Shown: positions 51,466 through 60,144 of the stretch, piece by piece
How the letters are laid out: each line of letters begins with the position of its first letter
Numbering within the stretch: position 1 is the first letter of the stretch
Assembly (NCBI GenBank): GCA_023394875.1
Contig: JAEXAB010000004.1
Span: 62,001 to 126,000, forward strand
Length of the DNA stretch: 64,000 bases
Reading direction: 5' to 3'
Source of the DNA: Bacillota bacterium
GTDB taxonomy: Bacteria > Bacillota > Clostridia > Christensenellales > DTU072
Translations under genes and position numbers: made by a program
Notes under the pieces: generated by a model
Databases searched by the model: none
What the model was told of the DNA's origin: nothing
What the model saw: the letters and a program-made list of their open reading frames with translations, nothing else

Positions 51466-52713
51466 ATGAACAAAGTTTTTACCGAAAAAGACTACATAAC
51501 CGAACAAGAACGCTACAAAGACTTTTGCAACGCTCATCTAAAACTGGATATGAGCCGCGGTAAGCCCGAGAAAGCGCAGCTTGATTTATCGGACGGATTA
51601 TTAAAAGTCCTATCCGAAACAGGCACCAGCGGCACACAGGATTACAGAAACTATGGTCTACTGGATGGCATTCCCGAGGCGAAAAAACTTTTTGCCGAAT
51701 TAACTAACGTCGACACCAAAGAAATTATGGTTTTGGGAAACGCCAGTTTGTCAATTATGTACGAGTTTTTGCAAAGAGGCTTGCAATTTGGGGTATTGGA
51801 TAACAAACCCTTAAACGCCCAAGGCAAAATAAAATGGCTCTGTCCTGCTCCGGGCTATGACAGACATTTTGCAATAACCGAGCTTTTTGGCATAGAAATG
51901 ATTACCATTCCTATGACCGAAACCGGCCCCGATATGGATATGGTGGAAAAATTGGTTGAGGCTGACGAAACGATAAAAGGCATTTGGTGTGTACCTAAGT
52001 ACAGCAATCCCCAAGGTATAACCTACAGTGACGAAACGGTAGAGCGTTTTGCCAAATTACAGCCAAAGGCGAAAGACTTCCGCATTTATTGGGATAATGC
52101 TTATATGGTGCATTTCGTTACCGAAGACGTACCCTTGAAAAACTTACTCAACGAAGCTAAGAAATATAACAACGAAAACATTGTTTATATGTTCGGCTCC
52201 ACTTCCAAAATAACCTATGCGGGCGCGGGCATAAGCTTTGTAGTAGCCAGCGAAGAAAATATCAACAGCCAAAGAAAGTATATGACTATGCAGACCATTG
52301 GCTTTGATAAATTAAATCAGCTTGCTCATTGTAAATTCCTAAAGAGTACCGAAAATATTTTGGAACACATGAAAAAACACGCTGCTATTATGAAACCTAA
52401 GTTTTTAATCGTAGACAGCATTTTGAAAGAGGAATTGAGCGAGATAGCCAGTTGGATAAGCCCCAAAGGCGGTTATTTTATCAGCTGCGACCTAGAAAAC
52501 GGCACCGCCAAAAGAACGGTTGCTCTAGCAAAAGAAGCGGGAGTAATCTTTACCGGCGCGGGCGCAACCTTCCCTTATAAAATAGACCCAAATGACAGCA
52601 ATATAAGAATAGCTCCCAGTTTTCCGCCTATTTCCGAACTGGAAGTAGCTATGAGAGTATTGTGCTGCTGCGCAAAACTTGCTTATATGGAAAAACAGTT
52701 CGGGATTAAGTAA
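51466..52713 (+). CDS. Class I/II PLP-dependent aminotransferase (PF12897-like, AspC-type)
   Basis: A 415-aa fold-type I aminotransferase. The N-terminus LDMSRGKPEKAQLDLSDGLL is characteristic of the clostridial/actinobacterial branch assigned to PF12897, distinct from classical AspC. The PLP lysine is in FGSTSKITYAGAG (about residue 248) and the substrate-carboxylate Arg is in NIRIAPSFPP. Reported members act as aspartate or alanine aminotransferases; the substrate here is not certain. It is 28 bases after der and ends at a clear terminator. Confidence 0.88.
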   Translation: MNKVFTEKDYITEQERYKDFCNAHLKLDMSRGKPEKAQLDLSDGLLKVLSETGTSGTQDYRNYGLLDGIPEAKKLFAELTNVDTKEIMVLGNASLSIMYEFLQRGLQFGVLDNKPLNAQGKIKWLCPAPGYDRHFAITELFGIEMITIPMTETGPDMDMVEKLVEADETIKGIWCVPKYSNPQGITYSDETVERFAKLQPKAKDFRIYWDNAYMVHFVTEDVPLKNLLNEAKKYNNENIVYMFGSTSKITYAGAGISFVVASEENINSQRKYMTMQTIGFDKLNQLAHCKFLKSTENILEHMKKHAAIMKPKFLIVDSILKEELSEIASWISPKGGYFISCDLENGTAKRTVALAKEAGVIFTGAGATFPYKIDPNDSNIRIAPSFPPISELEVAMRVLCCCAKLAYMEKQFGIK

Positions 52714-52742
52714 TATTTGAATTTTATTTGATATATATTTTA

Positions 52743-52776
52743 GGGACGCTTTTGTTTTAGCGTCCTTTTTGTTTTT
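52743..52776 (+). terminator. Intrinsic terminator after the aminotransferase
   Basis: GGACGCT (52744-52750) pairs with AGCGTCC (52759-52765), followed by TTTTTGTTTTT. Confidence 0.9.
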
Positions 52777-52784
52777 CTATTAAG

Positions 52785-52813
52785 GAATAAATTTTCTTTT
52801 GCTTTCATAAATT
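52785..52813 (+). promoter_or_regulatory. Putative sigma-E promoter of spoIVA
   Basis: GAATAAA (52785-52791), 14 bases, CATAAATT (52806-52813), compared with the Bacillus sigma-E consensus KMATATT-N14-CATACAHT. No sigma-A promoter is visible. Transcription would begin near 52820, 22 bases before the ATG. Confidence 0.55.
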
Positions 52814-52841
52814 TTAATAAACAAAACTTTGGAGGCGATTT

Positions 52842-54317
52842 ATGTTAAATTACGATATATACGACGATATTGCCACCCGTACGGGCGGTGATATATATTT
52901 AGGCGTGGTAGGTCCGGTAAGAACCGGCAAATCTACTTTTATTAAAAGATTTATGGAGCAATTGGTTCTTGATAAAATAACCGATAAAAATAAATTGAAA
53001 AGAGCTATTGACGAGCTTCCGCAATCGGCTGACGGCAAAACCATTATGACTACCGAACCAAAATTTATTCCCAACGAGGCAGTAACGGTTACTTTTGACA
53101 AAACCAGCGCCAATATAAGGCTAATTGACTGCGTTGGCTACCTTATCGAAGACGCTATCGGACATAAGGAAGGTAAAAAACCCCGATTGGTAAAGACACC
53201 GTGGCTAAATGAAGAAATACCTTTCCAGGAAGCGGCGGAACTGGGCACAAGTAAAGTTATAAAGGACCATTCCACAGTAGGCATTTTGGTTACTACTGAC
53301 GGAACGATAACCGATATAAGCCGTTCTAAGTACGTGGAAAGCGAAGAAAGGGTAGTAAAAGAACTTAAAGCCTTAGGAAAACCTTTTGTAGTGATACTAA
53401 ACTCCAAAAAACCGACCGAAACCGACACAGTCAGACTTCAGGAAAGTTTGACCGAAAGATACGGCGTGCCGGTAATAGCTTGTGACGTAATCAATATGGA
53501 TAAAGACATTATTACCAATATAATGACCAAAATCCTCTATGAATTCCCAGTTACGGCAATAAACGTAAGCTTGCCCAAATGGATGAGGTCATTAGGTCTT
53601 GACAACACCATATTGCAAACCGTAATTCAGGAAGTTAACGTAAAATCCGAGAAAATTGCGAAAATGCGCGATTATGAGGTGCTAAAAGAGCTGTTTTTGG
53701 AAAGCGAATTTATAGAAAACAACCCCGAAATTATTTTCAAACCGAGTAGCGGGGAAATAATAGTTACCTGCAGAGCCAAAGACGGCTTATACTTTAAGGT
53801 TCTTAGTCAGGAATGCAACAATAATATCGACGATGATTACAAACTGCTAGCTTTTGTCAGAAAATTGTCCCAGTCCTATAACGATTATGAGGGAATAAGA
53901 AAAGCTATGGAAGCGGTAAAAACCGAAGGGTACGGAGTGGTCAATCCCAACGTCAAGGATATGGAACTTGCCGAACCCGAACTGGTCAAGAAAGGCAATC
54001 AATACGGGGTAAAACTAAAAGCCTCCGCGCCGTCTTTCCATATCGTAAGAGTGGACGTGGAGACGGAAATCAGCCCCATAATCGGCAGCGAACAGCAAAG
54101 CGACGAACTTATGAAATATTTGCTTAGTGAATTTGAAAGCAACAAGCAAGGAATATGGGAAACCAATATGTTCGGCAAGAGCTTAAATTCTCTTGTAAAA
54201 GAAGACCTAAATAACAAGGTAAGCAGTATGCCTGCCGACACTCAAAACAAACTAAGAAAGACAATGTCACGGATAGTAAACGATGGTAAAGGCGGGGTTC
54301 TCTGCATATTATTATAA
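52842..54317 (+). CDS. spoIVA: Stage IV sporulation protein A (spore coat morphogenetic ATPase)
   Basis: SpoIVA polymerises with ATP hydrolysis on the forespore surface and forms the basement layer of the coat. The 491-aa protein has Walker A GPVRTGKSTF near residue 27, the TTEPKFIPNEAV switch region and the C-terminal KGGVLCILL end normal for the family. It is made in the mother cell under sigma-E in Bacillus, and the upstream sequence fits this. TTGGAGGCG precedes the ATG. It is good evidence that the organism, or its close ancestors, sporulates. Confidence 0.97.
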   Translation: MLNYDIYDDIATRTGGDIYLGVVGPVRTGKSTFIKRFMEQLVLDKITDKNKLKRAIDELPQSADGKTIMTTEPKFIPNEAVTVTFDKTSANIRLIDCVGYLIEDAIGHKEGKKPRLVKTPWLNEEIPFQEAAELGTSKVIKDHSTVGILVTTDGTITDISRSKYVESEERVVKELKALGKPFVVILNSKKPTETDTVRLQESLTERYGVPVIACDVINMDKDIITNIMTKILYEFPVTAINVSLPKWMRSLGLDNTILQTVIQEVNVKSEKIAKMRDYEVLKELFLESEFIENNPEIIFKPSSGEIIVTCRAKDGLYFKVLSQECNNNIDDDYKLLAFVRKLSQSYNDYEGIRKAMEAVKTEGYGVVNPNVKDMELAEPELVKKGNQYGVKLKASAPSFHIVRVDVETEISPIIGSEQQSDELMKYLLSEFESNKQGIWETNMFGKSLNSLVKEDLNNKVSSMPADTQNKLRKTMSRIVNDGKGGVLCILL

Positions 54318-54341
54318 AATACCGATAATTTAATACAGAAT

Positions 54342-54377
54342 GCGTCTGTTCTGTTGTAGAACAGGCGCGTTTTTGTT
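54342..54377 (+). terminator. Intrinsic terminator of spoIVA
   Basis: GCGTCTGTTCT (54342-54352) pairs with AGAACAGGCGC (54358-54368) with one G-U pair around GTTGT, followed by GTTTTTGTT. The hflX -35 box lies in its loop and 3' arm. Confidence 0.88.
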
Positions 54378-54382
54378 ATAAT
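54354..54382 (+). promoter_or_regulatory. Sigma-A promoter of hflX nested in the spoIVA terminator
   Basis: TTGTAG (54354-54359), 17 bases, TATAAT (54377-54382), 24 bases before the ATG. Confidence 0.6.
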
Positions 54383-54405
54383 ATAAGGGACAAAAGGAGA
54401 ATTAT

Positions 54406-55500
54406 ATGGAGTTTGATAAACCGAGAGCAGTTCTCGTCAACGTAACCAAAGATAAAGTCAACTACGAACTATTGGAGGAGCTGAAACTTCTTGCCAATAC
54501 CGCCGGCTATGAAACGGTTGGAGAAATGGTTCAACACAAAGAAAAACCCGATAAGGCGTATTATATAGGCACAGGTAAACTTGAAGAACTAAAACAGGCG
54601 GTTATAGAATTGGAAGCTGATATGGTTATTTTTGACAACGATATAAGCGGAAGCCAGTTTTTTAATTTGGAAAAATATTTGGAGGTGGACGTTATTGACC
54701 GAGCCACCCTTATTTTGGAAATTTTTGCCAAACACGCCAGCAGTAACGAAGGTAAACTCCAAGTTGAGCTAGCCAGAAAGAAGCATAGCCTACCTAGAGT
54801 ATTGGGACAAGGCGCTGTTTTGTCACGCCAAGGCGGTGGAGGAGCCGGCGGAGGTGGAGCAAGAAGAGGGGGCGGAGAACAGCAGCTGGAGCTTGACAAA
54901 AGAACAATTAGGGAAGAAATCCGTAATCTGGAAGAAAAAATAGAAAAATTGACCGCAGAAAGGCGGCTTCGCAGAGAAAAACGTATTCAAAGTAGAATAA
55001 AACACGTAAGTATTATTGGTTATACCAATGCAGGCAAGTCTACATTGATGAATTATCTTACCAAAGCCAACGTGCTAGCCGAAGACAAACTTTTTGCTAC
55101 CCTTGATCCGGTAAGTAGAAAAATGTGGCTAGCTCCCAATAAGGAATTTATTATTACCGATACGGTTGGGTTTATTTCCCGCCTTCCTCATGAGTTTATC
55201 GACGCTTTTAAGAGTACGTTGGAGGAAACGCGCTATGCAGATCTTATTTTGCACGTAGTAAACGGCGACAGTGACGATATTATCAAGGAATACGACGTAG
55301 TTATGGAATTAGTCAAGGCTTTAGGAGCCGAAAATATCCCCATGATTACCGTACTAAATAAGTGCGATATTGGTAAAAACAATCTGTTGCCCGAAAAAGA
55401 AAACGTAGTCCTGGTCAGCGCAAAAACAGGTGAGGGAATTAAGGTACTAAAACAGAAAATAAGTTTTATGCTGTTTGATGAAGAGCTAGTATGGGAGTAA
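54406..55500 (+). CDS. hflX: Ribosome-splitting GTPase HflX
   Basis: HflX separates stalled or stress-damaged 70S ribosomes. The 364-aa protein has the N-terminal HflX domain, with IGTGKLEELK and FDNDISGSQ, then the Gly-rich linker GGGGAGGGGARRGGG (about residues 142-157), a coiled coil and a G domain with GYTNAGKSTL (about 205), DTVG and NKCD. It is about 50 residues shorter than typical, mainly at the ends. AAAGGAGA precedes the ATG. It is monocistronic and followed by the SRP RNA gene. Confidence 0.94.
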   Translation: MEFDKPRAVLVNVTKDKVNYELLEELKLLANTAGYETVGEMVQHKEKPDKAYYIGTGKLEELKQAVIELEADMVIFDNDISGSQFFNLEKYLEVDVIDRATLILEIFAKHASSNEGKLQVELARKKHSLPRVLGQGAVLSRQGGGGAGGGGARRGGGEQQLELDKRTIREEIRNLEEKIEKLTAERRLRREKRIQSRIKHVSIIGYTNAGKSTLMNYLTKANVLAEDKLFATLDPVSRKMWLAPNKEFIITDTVGFISRLPHEFIDAFKSTLEETRYADLILHVVNGDSDDIIKEYDVVMELVKALGAENIPMITVLNKCDIGKNNLLPEKENVVLVSAKTGEGIKVLKQKISFMLFDEELVWE

Positions 55501-55513
55501 CCTAATAATTCGC

Positions 55514-55542
55514 TTGATTATTTGATAATTTTTGAGTATAAT
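55514..55542 (+). promoter_or_regulatory. Sigma-A promoter of the SRP RNA
   Basis: TTGATT (55514-55519), 17 bases, TATAAT (55537-55542); transcription is expected near 55549. Confidence 0.75.
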
Positions 55543-55548
55543 ATATAT

Positions 55549-55816
55549 CGATGCTAGATGGGGAGCTAGCGGTGCCCTGTAACTCGCAATCCGCTACAGC
55601 GAGGTCGAACGCCCACCGAGGTATAAGATATGGAAAGCCGATGGGAATAAGGAATGTTGATAATAAGGTCTTGTACAATTCTGTGTTGTGAACCGTGTCA
55701 GAGCTTGACCGCAGCAGCACTAAGCAAATTTCAGGATGTGTTACGAGGAAGCTTTAGAGGAGTCACCTGTTCTCATGCCGATTCGGTATTTTATATCGGA
55801 GTGGGTGCATTTTTTT
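55549..55816 (+). ncRNA. ffs: Signal recognition particle RNA, large Bacillus type
   Basis: About 268 bases between a promoter and a T-run. The 5' domain AGATGGGGAGCTAGCGGTGCCCTG and ATCCGCTACAGCGAGG match the Alu domain of large bacterial SRP RNA (only shorter pieces given here: GGGGAGCTAGCGG, GTGCCCTGTAA). The S-domain core GTCAG...AGCAGCAC is at 55697-55720 and GGATGTGTTACGAGG follows. ATGC near the 5' end pairs with GCAT before the terminal T-run (55810-55816). It scaffolds Ffh for co-translational targeting. The apical loop is not the usual GGAA (see findings). This accounts for the 444-base gap between hflX and pepF. Confidence 0.93.
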
Positions 55817-55881
55817 AATTGTCGGTTTTAAGAATATTTTAGCCATTTTTTGCAATAATCAAATTGATTACAAATCAACCT

Positions 55882-55911
55882 TGACTTGCACATATAATAT
55901 ATATTATAATA
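55882..55911 (+). promoter_or_regulatory. Sigma-A promoter of pepF
   Basis: TTGACT (55882-55887), 18 bases, TATAAT (55906-55911). The neighbourhood is AT-rich with other possible -10 boxes. Confidence 0.6.
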
Positions 55912-55944
55912 TCATATAACTTTATTTTGGAGATTTTTGGAAAA

Positions 55945-57723
55945 TTGGAAATATTAAATAGAGACAGCATCGACAAAATTTATAAATGGAAAGTGGAAGA
56001 TATAATGAGGGAGGAGGATATCCTTTCCTTTTTTGAAGACATAAAAGCCGGTTTTGCCGAAATAGAATCTTATAAAGGAAAACTAAATCCCGACAACTGT
56101 ATCGAATGCTTTCTTGTTCAAAGCAAAATTTCTTATAAACTGGAAAAATTGTACGTTTTCGTCCACTTAAAGAGTGATGAAGACAAGTCAATTACTAAAT
56201 ATACCGAACTCCTTGACAAAGTTACTATGCTTTCTGTGGAGTTTTCTACCGTTTGTTCTTTTATCAGCCCAACGGTTGCCAATTTTAACAAAGCCGACCT
56301 TATAAGAATGAGAGACAGCGATAAATATTCTTATTTTTCTATGTATATCGATTCTTTAATACGCAATAAAAAACGATTGCTTTCCCCCAAAGAAGAGGCA
56401 GTGCTTGCTAACGTAAACAGCTTTTCTGATGAGTTTGACAATATTTTTTGCATGTTTGACAACGTGGACGTCAATTTAGGGGAAATAGAAATTGACGGTA
56501 AAAGTCAAAAACTTACCCACGGTCTATATTCTGTAATGCTCCAAAATCCCGACCAGGAAGTAAGAAAAAAAGCATATAATTCTATGTATAACGGATATAT
56601 TTCTATGATAAATACCCTTGCCGCTAACTATGCGGGCAACGTCAAGCAGGATTATTTCTGGACGAGAATGAGAAAGTATAAAAGCTGTCTGGAAAAAGCC
56701 TTGGAAGGTAAGGTTGTACCCGTATCGGTATATAACAACCTGATTTCTGTTGTAAAGAAATATACTCCGCAACTACACGAATACGTTGCTTTACGTAAAA
56801 AAGCTCTTAAACTTGATGAAATGTACATGTACGATATGTACGTTCCCATAGTTAAAGATATGAATAAGCTAACCGACTATGAGGACGCTTATAAATTAGT
56901 AACCGAAGCGTTAAAGCCTCTTGGGGAAGAATACGTTAAAACCTTACTTGAAGCAAAAGAGGACGGTTGGATAGACGTATTTGAAACCAAAAATAAGAGG
57001 AGCGGAGCGTATTCCTTTGGTGTTTACGGCACACATCCTTACGTTTTACTTAATCACAGAGGCACAACTCACGACATATTTACCATTGCTCACGAAATGG
57101 GTCATGCTATGCATAGTTACTACAGCAACATTGCCCAATGCTACGAAAAAGCAGGTTACGTTATTTTTGTCGCCGAAATTGCCAGTACGGTTAATGAAGT
57201 GCTTCTTATTAAACATTTGTTGAAAACCGCCGAGGGAGAGGAGCGGAAGTATCTCTTGTCGTATTATATCGATATGATAAGAACCACTCTTTTCCGTCAG
57301 ACTATGTTTGCCGAGTTTGAAAAGTTTGCTCACGAAACAATAGAAAGCGGAGAAGCTTTAAGCGCCGAAAATATGACGGAATACTATACTAATCTCAACA
57401 AAGAGTATTACGGCGAAAGCGTAATAACCGATAAAAATATCGGTTACGAATGGGCGAGGATACCACATTTTTACCGTGATTTTTACGTTTATCAATATGC
57501 TACCGGAATAACTTGCGCTATTAACATTGCAAATATGATACTAAACGACAGTTCCGCCGTTGAAAAGTATAAAAAATTCCTAAGCGCCGGCGGAAGTATG
57601 TATCCGATGGATATATTAAAGTTAGTGGACTTGGATTTGACAAAAAAAGAACCTTTTGAAGTAGCTATGAAAGAATTCAGCGCTGTATTAAAGGAACTGA
57701 AAAAGACAGTAAGGGGAAAATAA
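55945..57723 (+). CDS. pepF: Oligoendopeptidase F, M3 family
   Basis: A 592-aa cytoplasmic zinc peptidase that trims oligopeptides. The zinc site AHEMGHAMHSYYS is near residue 388 (HEXXH), with the third ligand Glu in FVAEIASTVNE downstream and the usual HPYVLLNHRGT substrate region before it. TTG at 55945 is the proposed start, 12 bases after GGAG (55929-55932); an in-frame TTG at 55927 lies before that site. It opens a unit with an unknown anchored protein and dnaB. Confidence 0.93.
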   Translation: MEILNRDSIDKIYKWKVEDIMREEDILSFFEDIKAGFAEIESYKGKLNPDNCIECFLVQSKISYKLEKLYVFVHLKSDEDKSITKYTELLDKVTMLSVEFSTVCSFISPTVANFNKADLIRMRDSDKYSYFSMYIDSLIRNKKRLLSPKEEAVLANVNSFSDEFDNIFCMFDNVDVNLGEIEIDGKSQKLTHGLYSVMLQNPDQEVRKKAYNSMYNGYISMINTLAANYAGNVKQDYFWTRMRKYKSCLEKALEGKVVPVSVYNNLISVVKKYTPQLHEYVALRKKALKLDEMYMYDMYVPIVKDMNKLTDYEDAYKLVTEALKPLGEEYVKTLLEAKEDGWIDVFETKNKRSGAYSFGVYGTHPYVLLNHRGTTHDIFTIAHEMGHAMHSYYSNIAQCYEKAGYVIFVAEIASTVNEVLLIKHLLKTAEGEERKYLLSYYIDMIRTTLFRQTMFAEFEKFAHETIESGEALSAENMTEYYTNLNKEYYGESVITDKNIGYEWARIPHFYRDFYVYQYATGITCAINIANMILNDSSAVEKYKKFLSAGGSMYPMDILKLVDLDLTKKEPFEVAMKEFSAVLKELKKTVRGK

Positions 57724-58584
57724 TTGAAAAAAATATTGGCGGTTATTTTATTTGTTGCAACGATAATTGCGACTCTGACTTTTGCTCCTACGGCTGCCTT
57801 CGCAGGCGGCGCAGTTGCCGTTACCGAAGGAGACAGGAGTAGTCTTTTACGGGATTCCGGATATAAGCTTGGAGATGGTTATTACGTGGAAATAAGTTAC
57901 GATAACTATATTCTCTATTCTTCGGGGATTTATCAGGCTTTTACCGTCACTTTCGACAAAGTTTTTTGGGATGGATATGCCGCTGACGAAAATGGAATAA
58001 ACTATAGAAATAATATTCTTGAAGCCATAAAATTGCTGTTTGGCGGAAGGGGTTACGTTACCGAAATCGACAAGGATAACGCGCGTTTTACCGCCTTTAT
58101 TAAGTATGAATCCTTAACCGATTATTATATCGCCAATGATATAGACGGTTATGAGAGAGAGGAAAGTAGCGGGAATGAAAAGAAAGGGTTTTTGTTTAAT
58201 GAATACGAAAGCTCCACCACGACGATTTTTAAGATAATAGAGACCGAAGGGAACTTACTTAACGCCATTTTGCAGATTTGCTATCAGGCGGGGATAAATA
58301 GAGAAAACGTAGCCTTATCTTACGTTTACGGCACGCCGTATAAGATTATTACTACCGATGCCGACGAAGTTAATTATTCCAGCGGACAAAAGCTGTATTT
58401 GCATACTTACAAAATGAATATGGACAACTATGACAGAGAAATAGTTATGAAACAAAAATCGCCCAATCCTACAGGTTGGTACGTTTTGGCGATTATAATA
58501 GGAATGGCGGTATTAGCGTTGCCCCTAACTATTGTGATTGTAAAGAGAAAGAAAGGAGGAACAGATGCCAAAAACCAAAGATAA
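57724..58584 (+). CDS. Unknown protein with signal peptide and C-terminal membrane anchor
   Basis: I do not recognise this 286-aa protein. It has a signal peptide (residues 1-27, cleavage after AFA), an outside domain of about 220 residues rich in Tyr, Asn and Asp, and a C-terminal membrane helix (about 252-274) with a basic KRKKGG tail, so it is probably anchored at the cell surface. No motif is visible. The start is TTG directly after the pepF stop, with AGGGGA upstream. The last 20 bases overlap dnaB. Its place between a peptidase and the replicative helicase gives no functional hint. Confidence 0.78.
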   Translation: MKKILAVILFVATIIATLTFAPTAAFAGGAVAVTEGDRSSLLRDSGYKLGDGYYVEISYDNYILYSSGIYQAFTVTFDKVFWDGYAADENGINYRNNILEAIKLLFGGRGYVTEIDKDNARFTAFIKYESLTDYYIANDIDGYEREESSGNEKKGFLFNEYESSTTTIFKIIETEGNLLNAILQICYQAGINRENVALSYVYGTPYKIITTDADEVNYSSGQKLYLHTYKMNMDNYDREIVMKQKSPNPTGWYVLAIIIGMAVLALPLTIVIVKRKKGGTDAKNQR

Positions 58585-59992
58585 CGAGAGCCTGAAGAAA
58601 GTAAAAACTTTTCCCAGTAATTTAGAGGCGGAGCAGTCTCTTTTATGCTGTATATTAATTGACGGCAACGTGGCGGGGAGCGTTATTCCCATTCTTGCCC
58701 AAGAGGCGTTTTATAACGCAAAAAACCGCAAAATTTTTGCGGCGATGAAGGAGCTTAGCAGTAACGACAGCGCAATAGATATAATAACAGTCAACGATCA
58801 GCTAAGTAGAATGAGACAAGCCGACGAAAACACGTTGGAGTATCTTACCGACTTAGTTAATATGCTACCTTCGGGGGCAAACTATCGTCAATATTATAAT
58901 ATAATCAGACGTGATTATATCTTAAGGTCAATTATAGAACGTTGCAACAGCATTATAGAAAAAGCTTATTCGGGAGAGGACGACAAGGTAGTGCTGGATT
59001 TTGCCGAAAAACTAATTTTTGACATATCCAAAAACGAACGATATCAGGACCTTACTCATATTTCCGAACCTGCAACGGCTGTTATCGACCGTCTTAACGA
59101 AATAGCTAAGGATAAGAACGCTTTCCGCGGTCTTATGACGGGATTACCTTTATTCGACAAACTGACAAACGGACTGCAAAAGGGTGACCTTATTATCCTT
59201 GCAGCACGTCCTTCGGTAGGAAAAACGGCGTTTGCTCTCAATATCGCTTCCAATATCTCCAAAAGCGCTGATGCATTAAAAACTATACTTATTTTCTCTT
59301 TGGAAATGCCTGCAATACAGCTTACCCAAAGAATGCTTTGCAATATATCAAACGTTACTATGGACGAAGTAAATAAGGGAGAGCTAATCGGCGATGGAAA
59401 AACCCAGCTTTGGAAGGCGGTAAGAAGCGTTTCCAACACAAAAATTTACATAAACGACAGTTCTATAATTACCCCCGAAAATATTATGTCGCAATGCCGC
59501 AGAATGGCTAGCAGCAAAGAAAAGAATATAGACAAAATCGACCTTATTATCGTAGACTACCTACAACTTATGTCAAGCGGCAAGAATAATCACGACAACA
59601 GACAGGTGGAAGTATCCGATATCAGCCGTAATATGAAAATAATTGCCAAAGAACTGCAATGTCCCCTTATTTTGCTAAGCCAGATGTCCAGAGGAATAGA
59701 GAGCCGCGAAGAAAAAACGCCGCTACTTAGTGACTTGCGTGAATCTGGAGCAATAGAGCAGGATGCCGACATCGTTATGTTCTTATCCAGAGAGGACGAA
59801 AAAGATAAGAAGAATTCTCCCGTTATTCTTAACGTTGCTAAGCATAGGAATGGTGACCTTGGCTTTATCCGTCTTGTTTGGGACGGCGCGCATCAGAGAT
59901 TTACCGAACACAGCGACCAGAATTATTATCCACCGGCAAAAGGTAAAACAAAGCAACAAAATAAAGAAACAGCAGTAACTACAGAACCATAA
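58565..59992 (+). CDS. dnaB: Replicative DNA helicase DnaB
   Basis: The hexameric 5'-3' helicase of the replication fork (DnaC in Bacillus naming). The 475-aa protein has the N-terminal DnaG-interacting domain (NLEAEQSLLCCILIDG), a RecA-like motor with Walker A ARPSVGKTAFALN (about residue 216) and Walker B LIIVDYLQLM, then SDLRESGAIEQDAD. AAAGGAGG precedes the ATG inside the upstream gene. rplI and gdpP, frequent dnaB neighbours in Firmicutes, are absent here. Confidence 0.97.
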   Translation: MPKTKDNESLKKVKTFPSNLEAEQSLLCCILIDGNVAGSVIPILAQEAFYNAKNRKIFAAMKELSSNDSAIDIITVNDQLSRMRQADENTLEYLTDLVNMLPSGANYRQYYNIIRRDYILRSIIERCNSIIEKAYSGEDDKVVLDFAEKLIFDISKNERYQDLTHISEPATAVIDRLNEIAKDKNAFRGLMTGLPLFDKLTNGLQKGDLIILAARPSVGKTAFALNIASNISKSADALKTILIFSLEMPAIQLTQRMLCNISNVTMDEVNKGELIGDGKTQLWKAVRSVSNTKIYINDSSIITPENIMSQCRRMASSKEKNIDKIDLIIVDYLQLMSSGKNNHDNRQVEVSDISRNMKIIAKELQCPLILLSQMSRGIESREEKTPLLSDLRESGAIEQDADIVMFLSREDEKDKKNSPVILNVAKHRNGDLGFIRLVWDGAHQRFTEHSDQNYYPPAKGKTKQQNKETAVTTEP

Positions 59993-60069
59993 AAAGAAAC
60001 GCAAGGCAGCTAAAAAACAAAAAAATCAACCATAAATATAAGCTTTATTGCAAACATAGTCTATATAAT

Positions 60070-60098
60070 TTGCAAAAAGCATATTGATATGATATTAT
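60070..60098 (+). promoter_or_regulatory. Sigma-A promoter of the tig-clpP-clpX-engB unit
   Basis: TTGCAA (60070-60075), 17 bases, TATTAT (60093-60098), 46 bases before the tig ATG. No CtsR-type tandem repeat is evident around it. Confidence 0.65.
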
Positions 60099-60144
60099 TA
60101 TATGACTAATTTACGAAAGTAACCAAAAATTGGAGGAATACAAA

